This document shows, piece by piece, positions 33,319-43,927 of a DNA stretch of 64,000 nucleotides; positions within the stretch are counted from its first letter, which is position 1; each line of letters opens with the position of its first letter. Both the position numbers and the translations under genes were made by a program. The notes beneath the pieces were generated by a model, which saw only the letters and a program-made list of their open reading frames with translations, was not told the origin of the DNA and did not search any database. Source of the stretch: Okapia johnstoni (Eukaryota; Chordata; Mammalia; Artiodactyla; Giraffidae); assembly GCA_024291935.2 (NCBI GenBank), contig CM044307.1, positions 98,647,461 through 98,711,460 on the forward strand, in the 5' to 3' direction.

Positions 33319-34024
33319 AATGCTAGCACTAAAGCTATCCTCTACCTAACCTATATGTCTTGATTCCCTGGCTCACAAATAAGAGCTGACAAGATGGCAT
33401 TCTCCCATGGACTCTTTCAGAAAGATGATTCTCTGATTCCAGTACTCTCCCAGCAGAGCCACCAAGGACATATTACATTAGTTTTTAATTTTTATTTTTT
33501 CCTTCCTAACAATCCCCCAGGACTAGAAAGGGGGTGGACTTTCTTTTATTTTTGCAGAACTCTTCTTGTGTGTCTTGCAAACCCGACCCTTAAATGTGTT
33601 TTGAAAAGCAGAGTTTGAGTATCGAGTATGTTGGCCTTCAGTAGGCACAGATTGAGAAGAAAGGACTTTTTTTTGCTTCTGCTGGTAAACTGTTTATTAG
33701 GGAAAGTTAAGGGCTTAGGGGTGGGATGAGGGTGGTGTGTATTGGGGTGGGGGTGGGAAAGTGGAGTGTATTCTCTAAGCTTTGCTTAGAGCCCCAGAAT
33801 TTAAATGTCAACTCTAGACAGAAATGATAATTAGATTTTAAAATAGCTTCTTTACAGTCATAAAAACTCCCAAACCGGCACAAATGGAGCATGCAGTGTT
33901 CCACCAGTGGTGTGGATGGATTCCTAATGATCCATTTATCTTTTCTTAACCTATCTCTGCATTTAACCAAAGGCATTTTCAGCATGAGTTATTGAAGAGA
34001 GGGGCTCAGTTTGAGGCCAAGAAA
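33319..34024. other. Unrecognised sequence
   Basis: A G/T-rich stretch at 33717-33770 (ggggtgggatgagggtggtg-like) is the only local oddity. Confidence 0.4.
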
Positions 34025-34080
34025 TAGGTTTATTTATTCAACAAATACTATTGAGTGTATCTAGGTACAGCCCATAGTAT
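34025..34080 (-). mobile_element. LINE L2 3' end fragment, antisense
   Basis: 'aggtttatttattcaacaaatactattgagtg' followed by a decayed 'tctaggtacagcc'. It is short. Confidence 0.5.
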
Positions 34081-34339
34081 GAATTCTGAGTCTTAGTTTA
34101 TAATTGGCTAATTGACCATTACAGATACTTATTCTTTGAAGAAAATAGTTTAGATGGGTTAAAAAGAAGAGAATTTCAGACATTTTGTGATCTGATGGAG
34201 CAGAGGTGGGGCTGACACTTGTTGTGCTTAGAAGTGCCCATGCTTGGCTTAATGCTCTGCTGTGGCCATCTTAACATTCTTAATCATTTTTGAACAAGGG
34301 TCCTCACATTTTTGTTTTGTCCTGGGCCTAACAGTTTGT

Positions 34340-34545
34340 GTAGCCAGACAGGAACAGATGGTATTTGCCTTCCAATCATGATTTTACTTACTAGCTCTCA
34401 GGCAAGTTACTTAACTACTCTAAACTTCACTGTCTTATCTGTAAAATGGGGCTATACTAGTGTCTGCATAGGCCTGCTGACTAGATAAATGAGGTGTATG
34501 AATGGAGTGAGTAGTGCTTTGCTCAGCAGTTAGCAAGCATGCTGG
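34340..34545 (+). mobile_element. MIR SINE, near full length
   Basis: 'attttacttactagctctcaggcaagttacttaac', 'ttatctgtaaaatggggctat' and 'gactagataaatgagg' give the MIR landmarks in order. Confidence 0.78.
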
Positions 34546-35141
34546 AGACCTTGGCACGTGCTGCTGCTGCTGCTATTACTAATACATAAATGAATGTGTT
34601 TTGGAACCAAACCGTTTTCCAGGCCTGAACAATCTACTAAAGTAGCAAATAAATTTCACTGTTCTAAAGTAACAATGATATAGAATTATTTTTAAAACAT
34701 TTCTCATCTTATTACCTTAAATTTGCCAACCTCTCCTTTCTGATTGTTGGCTAGTTTCCGTACAGCAAGGAGACAGTTTGTTATTGCTCCTCACAGATTC
34801 AAATTTGGAATGTTGTGTTTCTTGTAACTTCAAGATTGCTAAATTGCATAATTTTCTAAAGGAGGAGTAGTGGGCTCTGATAGTATGCCTTATTAGCATT
34901 GATTTGCTGTTAGGATTTTGACCATGTAACTGCTTTAAGGACTTAGTATTTGACATGGATTTATAAATAAAGTACGCATAAACTCTATAAATAGAGAAGG
35001 ATGAAGGTGGTGGGCAGATGGGAATGGAAGATTTGGAGGAAGCCATGGACATTATACAGTTATGTTGTATTTTAAAAATGTATAATTAACCTTATTTGAG
35101 AAAAGATTGGAAGCAGAATACCTCAACCATTCAGCATGCCA
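34546..35141. other. AT-rich DNA, nothing recognised
   Basis: A short CTG run lies at about 34561-34574. The 111-codon minus-strand frame at 34717-35052 has no recognisable features. Confidence 0.4.
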
Positions 35142-35386
35142 AGTTCAGTTCAGTCGCTCAGTCGTGTCCAACTCTTTGCGACTCCATGAATTGCAGCACG
35201 CCAGACCTCTCTGTCCATCACCAACTCCCGGAGTCTACCCAAACCCATGTCCATCGAGTCAGTGATGCCATCCAACCATCTCATCCTCTGTCGTCCCCTT
35301 CTCCTCCTGCCCCCAATCCTACCCAGCATTAGGGTCTTTTCCAATGAGTCAACTCTTCGCATGAGGTGGCCAAAGTATTGGAGGGA
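35142..35386 (-). mobile_element. ART2A-type element (BovB/RTE-derived tail)
   Basis: Antisense. It starts 'gttcagttcagtcgctcagtcg' and continues with 'tgcagcacgccagacctc', 'ccatcaccaactcccggagtc' and 'tcttttccaatgagtcaactc'. On the minus strand it still reads as an arginine-rich remnant ([20 protein letters not shown], then [14 protein letters not shown]), which I take to be the end of an RTE-class reverse-transcriptase ORF. It is not a host protein. Confidence 0.85.
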
Positions 35387-36419
35387 AAGGGTAAATGGAC
35401 TTTTCTTATAACTGACATTTAAGCACTTAAATTTGTAATGTTTGCTTTAACACGTTTTAGTGGAAATTATCATTTCTATGGGAACCTTAGGTATTGCAGG
35501 CATTTGATTCAGAAAATAGAGTGTACCAAGCATTTTTTCATTTATTAGTAACTCAAGATCATCACTGTATGAATATCGCGCCTTAACTGTTTTCTCTTTG
35601 GAGACAATAAAAGGGCATAGGGATTCTTTATTTCTTCAAGGAAGCTCCCCAACCATCTGAATGATGCTAGCTGGTACTTGTTTCATTTGTTGCCATAAGC
35701 TGTGTTTTCTAAATAACCCTTTAATGGATATGTCTGTTCTAGTAACTTCCCCCTTTCTCGGGAAGTTTTAATAATTTGATTCTGTTTAGCCTCTATGTGG
35801 TTCAATTAAGAGATCTGTAAAAATGCAGGAGCAGTACCTCAGCCATTTTATGCCATACGGTACCCTAAGAAGGAGAGAAATCTAGTCACAGAGAAATCAG
35901 AAGTAAACAGAAGGATAGAGAGGCAAGAGAGGAGAGTTGAAGAGAGTGTGCCCAGATTTCCTGAAGGCTTTCTGGCTTCTGCTTCTAGAGCCTCCTGAGG
36001 TCCTGCTTCCTCTGAGATTCCTTAAGTATCTCATTATCTTTTAAGTAACTCCAAAACTTAAAAAAAAAAAAAAAGTTTGCATTTGCATTCCTTTACTTGT
36101 GACCAAAGTCATCTTAAATATGATTGTGTCTATATAGAGACCTCTGAGCAGTTACTATTCAATGGTAACTCATTTGAATTTGCAGTTCAACTGCTCTAGC
36201 TCTTTTTATTTCTTTTTAATCCCAATTCAGGACTTTATATTTAGCTGTTTTTGATTTAGGTCCTGAGCACAATGTAGGTATGACTGAGGTGGTGCTTTCA
36301 AATATCCAAACCATCTAAGTAAGAGATGGTAGAGTCCTCTGCTAATGTTAGGGTCCTAATGGAGATTCTGGGGACACCCTGAAGCATAGGATAACATTAG
36401 GAAGAGGCTTGATAGGTCC
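35387..36419. other. AT-rich DNA with an A15 run
   Basis: Poly-A at 36060-36074. Otherwise nothing recognised. Confidence 0.45.
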
Positions 36420-37200
36420 TGAATGGAGATAATGAGATGAAAGAGCAGTTCAGTCTTGAGAAGCACTTACAAATATATGGGCAGAGTTTGATGGCATTCA
36501 CTAAGATAGAGCACACAGAGGTTGGTGAACAGGATGGTACATTTCTTTAGACCCTGTCATGTTTATAGATGGGAAACAAGTATTTGAGTCTGGGAATCAA
36601 AAGAGAGACTCAAAGGACATTTAAAAAAATTTGAGAGTTATCCATTTATAAGTAATAGTTGACTCCACGGTGGTGAAAGAGACTGCTGAGCAAAGGGAAA
36701 CAGCGTGAGAAGAGAAAGCTGGAGATGGGACATGGAGGAACACAGCCAGTGGAAGAAGAGGAGGAACTTCTAGGAAAATAGAGACGCCTGAAAGGTGTGA
36801 AGGAAGCTGGAAAAGACACTGTCTGACAAGACAGTGAAGAGGTATCTTTGAGAAGGGAAGAATGGCAACAGTGCCAGTGAAAAGTCCAGTAGGAACAGGA
36901 GTGATATACACTCAGTAGCTTTGATAACTCCGAGTTGTTGACTTGAGGTACCAAACTGTCAGTGGGTGGATGGGAGGAAGGCCAGATTACAGCGGATGGG
37001 AAAGCAATGGGCAGCGTGAGGGCAAACATCGTGTATCTGTTCTTCAGAAGCTGAACTGAAAATGCAAGGAGACAATTTGTAGATACAAGAGGGCACATGG
37101 TGAAGGGAAAGGTTTGTAGCAATAGAGATTGCATACTATTGCACTGAAGGAGCAAGGAAGCCAGGAGGTATAAGGAAAACAGAGATTAACTGATAGAGGC
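36420..37200. repeat. Purine-rich block, probably an old unnamed repeat
   Basis: The + strand is rich in G and A, with phrases such as 'gaagaggtatctttgagaagg' and 'gtaggaacaggagtgata' that I associate with an ancient mammalian interspersed repeat I cannot name. The longest frame in the window (36646-37155, minus, 169 codons) lies here. It is rich in S, P, L and F because it is the complement of a purine-rich strand, and it has no domain or motif, so I do not call it a gene. Confidence 0.35.
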
Positions 37201-38381
37201 AGAGAGAAAATGAAAGGTACTGAAGCTACAGTATCTGCATTTGACCCAGATATTTTTATGTCATTAGGGAAGGGTATATCAGGGGTGGAGTGGAAAATAG
37301 AGATGGACTACTCTCCCACCCAGTGGTGCTATTTCCCTCCATAAGGACAGAATACTTATTGGGGTAACGCTGCTTCTTTCCACCACCTACCCACTACTCC
37401 CCTAGGGGAAGAAGGAGACATAATTTACTTAATTCGTGAATTTGACAAACTGGGTGTTTATAGCCCACTCTTTCTCTTTCCTTCCTGTTGCGAATTCTCC
37501 TTTTTTTTTTTTTTAAATTATTGTATGACTGGGTTGATAAGACTGCTTAGTTTTGAATTTTGATAATATATAGAAGCCTTATTTAACCCTTACGCTTTAG
37601 TCATTGTCTCCAGTGTTTACTTCAACAATAAGGAAGATGAGATTTGGACTTAATTGGTTTTTGTCTTATTTGTCAATGAGCTCCAACTTCAGCTAAAGAA
37701 GAAGCACCTTTACTTCTTGGTGCCCCTTATTGATTTTCAGGAAACTTTTCTTCTAAGATAAGAGGAAAATGGTTGACAATAGAAGATGAAATATCTCCAT
37801 ATGTATGCAAATGAAAAGGTGAAAGCATCTTGACCTTTTGCCTTCAGATAAGAGATAAGAGCAAATGCTAGGAGAAGGGCTCAGGGTAGAGGGTAGAATC
37901 TGTTGAGTCCAATGTGGACACGCAGGATGAGTACTGGCTGCCGTTTTTCGTCTAGTGGAGGCAAGAATTTATTAAAAGAGCTTTCCTTTTTAATTTTTTA
38001 TCAAGGTTGACTAAGATTATAAGAATTTTTGTCAGATTTCTGGCAGTGGATATTTATCTTAAAAAAATACATATTTTTTTGAAGTTGTTGTTACATACCT
38101 AGATACACATAGTATTTTTTATTGTTATTATTTCCAAGATGGCTTGGTAACTTATCAGGCAAGTACTTTATCCTTATTATCTTTTAATTTTGAAAAGATT
38201 TCAGTCCAAAACAGGGGTTCCCCAACTTACTTCGTCTCCCTTTAGAACAATGAAATTGAAAGCCTAGTTAAAATAGCGCTCAAATAATAAAAACACACTT
38301 TGCACGTCTTTTTGTTGAAAGACAAGTAGGTAACAGTAATTTATGTTGGTGATGTCAATTCTTTCAAACCTCTAGACCTTT
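37201..38381. other. Unrecognised sequence with a T14 run
   Basis: Poly-T at 37501-37514. Nothing else was recognised. Confidence 0.4.
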
Positions 38382-38736
38382 AGTGAGTAGGAATTCTGGC
38401 CCGGAAAATCTTTGGCATGCCTATTGTTAGGTAGGTAGAATAGGAAAAAGGGGTCCAAAATGGAGTCCAAAGCGCCCCGTTTTGGGCTGGCCCTAAATTG
38501 CATAGGGCAGGCTCGGGGGAGGAGATAAAGCTTATACAAAGAGGGAGCCAGGATGGATTGAGGCCTCTCCTTTGGGGTCACAGGCCCTTATGCCTCGAGG
38601 GTGTTCTGTTCTTTGCTGAATAAAACTCTGAGCTGTAAACTTTGCTGAATAAAACTCTGAGCTGTAACACTGATCTGCCATTTCAAATCTTTGTTGCTGC
38701 GAGACAGAACCCAGGAAATTACACACTCTCCCGACA
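38382..38736 (+). mobile_element. ERV1-like solo LTR (candidate)
   Basis: A GC-richer block with LTR layout. It starts with TG (approximate) and has a U3-like 'ccaaaatggagtccaaagcgcc' segment and a TATA-like 'gataaagcttatacaaag' near 38525. Two AATAAA signals follow (38619-38624 and 38648-38653), then a 'gctgtaacactgatctgcc' R/U5-like stretch and an end near 'ctcccgaca'. No gag, pol or env sequence is attached on either side and no matching 4-6 bp target duplication was found, so the 5' edge is uncertain. The call is by layout and resemblance to class-I ruminant ERV LTRs. Confidence 0.65.
38611..38668 (+). repeat. 29-bp tandem duplication of the poly(A)-signal segment
   Basis: Two adjacent copies (38611-38639 and 38640-38668), 28 of 29 bases identical. 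Each contains 'gctgaataaaactctgagc', so the LTR has two AATAAA signals. Confidence 0.95.
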
Positions 38737-39211
38737 CTGTGAGTCCCAGGAAATAGAGCACAAAGCAATAGGACAGGAGTCAGTTGGTATTTTCAGTAAG
38801 ATAAAGGCTTTTTTCTTACAGAAATGTCTGTTTTAAGATTTTAACTCAAAAAAGAATCTCACCTATGTTGAAATACCTTCATGTGCGTGGGATTTGCAGT
38901 TGAGAAAAGAGCAGTGAAACGTGTTAAATGATCACTTTTTTTGTCAGTAGGTTCTGATGCAAGGTATTCTGTTCAATTGGATATTTTATCCTTTTTTGCT
39001 GGCATTAATTTCAAACAGTCACAGTCACAGATCTTAAGTGTATTTTGCAGAGTTTGGATAAGTGTATGCACTCATGTAACCAAAACCTCAATCAGGATAC
39101 ACAGCATTGTCATCTTTCCAGTTTATCCGCCTTTCTTCCAGAATCAATGGCTCCTCTAATTTCTTGCTTCATAGAATGATTTTGTTTGTTCTTGAACACT
39201 GCAGTATTGTG

Positions 39212-39414
39212 TTATACAATGAGTAAGTGAAAGTCGCTCAGCCATGTCCAACTCTCTGTGACCCCATGGACTATACATTCCATGGAATTCTCCAGACCAG
39301 AATACTGGAGTGGGTCGCCTTTCCCTTCTGCAGGGGATCTTCCCATCCCGGGGCTCAAACTCTCATTGCAGGTGGATTCTTTAACAGCTGAGCCACAAAG
39401 AAGCCCATTATACA
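39212..39414 (-). mobile_element. Bov-tA SINE nested in L1M, with target duplication
   Basis: The antisense SINE runs from about 39222 to 39406 ('aagtgaaagtcgctcagcc' to 'gagccacaaagaagccc'). It lacks some bases of the B-box region ('ggggctcaaactctcattgcagg'). Flanking ttataca repeats (39212-39218 and 39408-39414) mark the insertion site within the L1M. Confidence 0.92.
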
Positions 39415-40303
39415 GTAGGTATGTTTTTATGTCTGGATTCTCCTAAGAATAATGTTTTTGAGATTCATCCCTTTGCCCTGCATCAGAAGTTTATTCTTCA
39501 TTGCGGCATAGTGCTCCATTGTATGAATATGTTACAGTTTTATATTCTTTTTCCTATTGATGGATGACTGGGTTGTTTACAGTTTTAGCTTATTATGAAT
39601 AAGATTTCCATGAGTATTCATGTATAAATGTTTTGGGAGACATGTGTTTATTTATTTTGGGTAAATCCATAGGAGCAGAATTAATGGATCATAAGATAGC
39701 TGTATTTATAATTTTATAAGAAACTGCCTCATAATTTTCCACAGATGTAGAGCAATTTTATATTTCCATGTGCCATTGCTCTGCATTCTCTTCCACATTA
39801 AATGCCATCACACTTAAACTTAACCCTTCTAATGAATATAAAGTGATGTCTTCTTGTGGTTTTCATTTCTATTTCCTTGATGGTTATGCTGAACATTTTT
39901 CATGTGTTGTCATTCCAGTGTTCAGTTTTCTGAAGTGTCAAGTCTTTTGCCCTTTTTTAACTGACTTTTTTGATAATCATATTGGTATTTATTTGTAGGC
40001 ATTGTTTAGATAATCTGGATCCAAGTATACGATTTATGTATTGCCAATATTTTCTCATTTTTTGATTTGATTTCTCATTTTCTTAATGGTGTCTTTCAAT
40101 GAGCAGAAGTTTTAAGTCCAGTGAAATCAAGTTTACTATAATTTTTTATGGTTTTTCTTTTTTTGTTCTACTTAGAAATCTTTTCCTAATTGGTCACAGG
40201 GATAATTATCACAAATATAATTGCCTATGTTTCCTTCAGTGAACTTTGTAGTATGATTTTTACTTCATAGTATGGTTTTTGCATTTTCTGTAATCTAGAC
40301 TTG

Positions 40304-40329
40304 GTGTGTGTGTGTGTGTGTGTGTGTGT
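40304..40329. repeat. GT microsatellite, (GT)13
   Basis: A pure dinucleotide run of 13 units followed by 'atgtacacatgtatac'. It is probably length-variable between individuals. Confidence 0.95.
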
Positions 40330-40545
40330 ATGTACACATGTATACTCTAGCAAAATAAAAAAGCAACTTTCCTTTCTCCACTTTATTCCTTTGATACCTT
40401 TGTCAAAAGTCATTTGGGTCATTTACAGACTCTATTCCATTGATCTTTTTGTCTTTATGTCAGTTCCAGACTATTATGATTACTTTAGCTTTAAAGTAAG
40501 TCCTGAAATCAGTTAATGTTAATCCTCTAACATGATTATTATTTT

Positions 40546-40999
40546 TCAAGATTTCCAAAGCTGAAATTCTTAATTAGTATTACTTTGTACTTATTTAGAG
40601 CCTCTATTCTTCCTTTGCTTTAATTGGCTATTTTGCTAAAATGGCTATTTTGTGAATGGGCTATTGAAGAATCCCAATATGTAAATATGCATGCATCTTT
40701 CCACTGTGCTTCCTAGATGCAATGTGTGACATGCCATGAAAATGTCAAGTATCTGAGCACTTCTTTAGTTCCCGTGAAACAGGTTTCCTGACTAGTGTGC
40801 CGTCTGCTGTTTCCACTTGCGTTACAAGATGATAAACTTCCTTTCTTTGTTCATTCCATGCATTCAGTGACAGGGAATCTAACTCAGTTGTTAACATACT
40901 CCTAACACAAGCACAAATATTTGAATTACTGGACTTTAATTTCAAAGGCTATTTTAAGCCTCAGAATTAATGAGTCCACACATAGCATCCATGAGTGCT
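40546..40999. other. Unrecognised sequence
   Basis: Nothing recognised. Contains the repeated phrase 'ggctattttg' (40626-40660). Confidence 0.4.
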
Positions 41000-41180
41000 G
41001 AATACTTTATATATATTATTTCATTGTATTATTGTCCCCATTTGTAGATGATGACACTGTGCTTAGATGGCTGAGATAACATATCTCAGATAATAAGTAC
41101 ATGTGGAGAGAAGCCAGTGTTTTAACCAGGTCCATCTGACTTCACAACAAGCCCTTAATACATCTTACTGCCTATTTCTC
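41000..41180 (-). mobile_element. MIR SINE, antisense
   Basis: 'atattatttcattgtattattgtccccatttgtagatgatgacac' and 'gtgttttaaccaggtccatctgac' are the reverse complement of MIR core and 5' half. Confidence 0.7.
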
Positions 41181-41464
41181 AATTTCAAACACTCTTTTAA
41201 AATAGCTGTTCATAAAGGCTCTGATGAAATTTTCAAAGCTCAGATCTCTTCTTATTAGTTTATATTGTAATACACAAGCAGAGTTATAAGAGAATTAAAA
41301 AGAAAGAAACAAAATTAATAGTGTATACATGTCTAAAATGCAATACTGCCTCTTAGTGGGGTCTCTTTTCCATAACAACTTTTTCATTTTCACTATCTGT
41401 GAGCCATTGGACAGTGTACATCTCGTACTGCATCCATAATTTCCTGCATATGAACACTTCAGTT
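41181..41464. other. AT-rich DNA, nothing recognised
   Basis: Nothing recognised. Confidence 0.4.
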
Positions 41465-41636
41465 AAGTTCAGTTCAGTCACTCAGTCGTGTCCGACTCTT
41501 TGCGACCCCAGGAACTGCAGCACGCCAGGCCTCCCTGTCCATCACCAGCTCCCGGAGTTTACCCAAACTCATGTCCATTGAGTCGATGATGCCATCCAGC
41601 CATCTCGTCCTCTGTTGTCCCCTTTTCCTCCTGCCC
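41465..41636 (-). mobile_element. ART2A-type fragment, abruptly truncated
   Basis: It starts 'gttaagttcagttcagtcactcag' and continues to 'ccccttttcctcctgccc', where it stops inside the element. The next base begins a perfect palindrome. Compare 35142-35386 and 55289-55519, which continue further past this point. Confidence 0.88.
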
Positions 41637-41688
41637 TAAAAAGGAATTTTTTAACCAGACTGAAGTCTGGTTAAAAAATTCCTTTTTA
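41637..41688. repeat. Perfect palindrome, 25-bp arms and 2-base loop
   Basis: Left arm 41637-41661 and right arm 41664-41688 are exact reverse complements separated by GA. The arms read from 'taaaaaggaattttttaacc' at the outside to 'agact' at the centre. Pairing stops at 41636/41689. It sits exactly between the truncated ART2A fragment and an L1 3' end fragment. Confidence 0.97.
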
Positions 41689-41785
41689 TGTTTTCCAGTT
41701 TTATTGAGATATAATTGACATATAACATTGTGTAAGTTTAATATATACAATATGACTTCATATGTGTACAAAATTTGTTTTTTCT
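41689..41785 (-). mobile_element. L1 3' end fragment, antisense
   Basis: 'ttttattgagatataattgacatataac' and 'gtgtaagtttaatatatac' match the antisense L1M 3' terminus. Only about 95 bp is kept. Confidence 0.7.
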
Positions 41786-42984
41786 TGCTAACATTTTCTG
41801 AGTCTTATCTCCAATCAACCCAGCCTTCTAATTTTGTACCTCCAGGCTGGAAGAACATCAGCAATTGATATGCAATGTTCTTTCTCCCTTTTGTTTTCTT
41901 TCTTTCCTTTTTTTTACTATGACAGATAATCAGTTACAAAAGCTGAAAGAAGTGGCCTGGTGCATTTTATTATCTTAGGTATGCTATTTGATTTTTATTA
42001 GGGATGTTCTTCATTATTTGGACACATTATGTGCTCATATATGAGAAAGGATGTGTGTGTGCGTGCACATATGGAAGAAAGCTCTGTGGAGCCCATATTT
42101 ATCAACCAGTCCTAAAGTGTAAACTTTATCAACTTCCACTTCTGGGTCCATCCCAAACTTATTTCTGAGACTCCAAGATTTAAAAACACCTAAAATGTCT
42201 GAATCTGTGGACAATCAAGAGATGGGAAATCGACCCAGGAAATGCCTAGAGATAATGAAAGAGACTTAATTAATCAAGCTTATATCTGCCAGAGCTATTT
42301 ATTTGCCCAGTCACAGGCCAAGTATGAGCAAAAAGAAGAACAGCATATGAAATCATTCTAGCATAATGCTAGGATGATCATGAAAAAATCCTGGATTTTT
42401 AGGCTCAACCACTGAATGGTAATATGAATTAGGTAGTTTCCGTGAACTCTCGCTATTAAAGGGATATAATGCCTTTCTTGATTATAAGCTACTTGTGGAT
42501 CAGGACAGCATCTATTATCCTATTGCATAATAACAACTTGTAAAAAACATCAATATGTCATTTAGTGTTTTTAACCTGTTGGATTGAGTATTTCGTCAAA
42601 ATTATTTTTATAAAAAAAGTATGCTAGTCCACATCTTTTTCATTGTATCTTATAAGGATAAAGTTTTCAATATATCATAACTATTGATTTTACATAAAAC
42701 TGCTAGATCATACTTTTAATTATATCCAGTGAAATATAAGTATCATAGCAGATGAAAACTCACTGATATCCATTTAAATAGTATATTTGCAAGCTCAATT
42801 TTAAGTAATTTTTTCTTCTTGAAATTTTTCTTTCCATTCACTTCTCCCACATAATTATTGTTGGTCCACAAAGTTGAAAACAATATTGACGTACTTAAAG
42901 TTTTTATGATTGATAAAACTTTACATGAAACTCATATCAATTAGGTTAAGAGATGGTGCAAATGCTGTTTGATTAAGGAGCATT
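41786..42984. other. AT-rich DNA, nothing recognised
   Basis: A short TG/GC-rich run near 42052-42070. No repeat family or coding signal was recognised. Confidence 0.4.
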
Positions 42985-43205
42985 CAGGCTCTTCCTCAAG
43001 ACCATTCCTGACCTCTGGATTAAATTAGATTTGCTTACCGTATGTGCTCGCTGTAGCCTGTGCTATTTCTTTCTTAATACTGTGATTACCTCTTTATTGT
43101 TTCCTTCTCTGAGGATAAGGACCTTATCTCGTTCACTGTTTCATCTCTAAGGTCTAGTCTAGTGACAGGATAATAATAGATTCATAATGAATATTCAGTT
43201 GAATT
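42985..43205 (+). mobile_element. LINE L2 3' region, sense
   Basis: 'ttcctcaagaccattcctgacc', 'ttcttaatactgtgattacc', 'ctgaggataaggaccttatctcg' and 'aataatagattcataatgaat' follow the sense L2 3' end. Confidence 0.7.
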
Positions 43206-43710
43206 TTTATTGGAGAGTCAGTAACTGAGGGCGACAGAGTGAGACAGACAGATAACAAGAGTGAAGTATTATAAAAACCAGTGTTCAGATAAAGCACAGT
43301 TATTACAAGAAATGATTTATTGCAAATGCAAGATTTTGGAGAATGAATTTTCAGTAGAAGGAAGTTAATGGACGTTAAATTCTAGAGAATATTAAGGACT
43401 GATGGCTAATGAAAAAGGAGAAGCAGTATACGAAAAGAAAATTTTGGTGAAATTGGGATGTATAGAGTTGGGGGCAAAGAAGCAAGAGTTTGGCTGACTA
43501 CTCTAAACAGTGTGTTCTGTAAGCAATACGGGGTGAATGAAAAGACTTCTAAGACATTATAAGAAGTCAACTGAAATCAGAAAATCTGAATTATCAGTGA
43601 ACTGAAGTTCCATAGTTCTGTAACTTTCTCTGGAAGGGTCTAGGATGAAACCAAGATAATACGAAGTGTAAAAAAGGGGAAGTTCAGGATTTAAGACCGA
43701 AACAGCAGTG
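43206..43710. other. Unrecognised sequence
   Basis: Nothing recognised. Confidence 0.4.
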
Positions 43711-43927
43711 GGCTTCCCAGGTGGCACTGGTGGTAAAGAATCTCCCAATGCAGGAGACATAGAGATGAAAGTTTGGTCCCTGGATTGTGAAGATCCCCTG
43801 GAGGAGGGCATGGCAACCCACTCAGTATTCTTGCCTGGAGCATCCTCATAAACAGAGGAGCCTGGTGTGCTACAGTCCATAGGACTACAAAGAGTCAGAA
43901 ATGACTGAAGCTACTTAGCACAGCACC
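43711..43927 (+). mobile_element. Bov SINE with variant head
   Basis: Sense unit from 'gggcttcccaggtggcactgg' to 'aatgactgaagctacttagcac'. The head carries 'acatagagatgaaagtttggtccc' in place of the usual B-box, as in the copies at 60913 and 62597. It is another Bov-tA-related subtype. Confidence 0.92.

Larger units (their letters stand above)
39015..40545 (-). mobile_element. L1M 3' UTR and ORF2 end, antisense
   Basis: Antisense L1M order: 'ccaaaacctcaatcaggatac', 'ttcattgcggcatagtgctcc', 'tggatgactgggttgtttac', 'tggatcataagatagctg', '...ttgccaatattttctc' and, at the far end, 'gactctattccattgatc'. It is about 1.5 kb in total, broken by a Bov-tA SINE at 39222-39406 and a GT microsatellite at 40304-40329. 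Confidence 0.8.

Noticed and set aside
38525..38545. TATA-like box as a host gene promoter
   Set aside because: It lies within the LTR candidate and no gene starts downstream.
38382..38736. Candidate provirus around the ERV1-like LTR
   Set aside because: No gag, pol or env sequence or primer-binding site was recognised on either side; at most a solo LTR.
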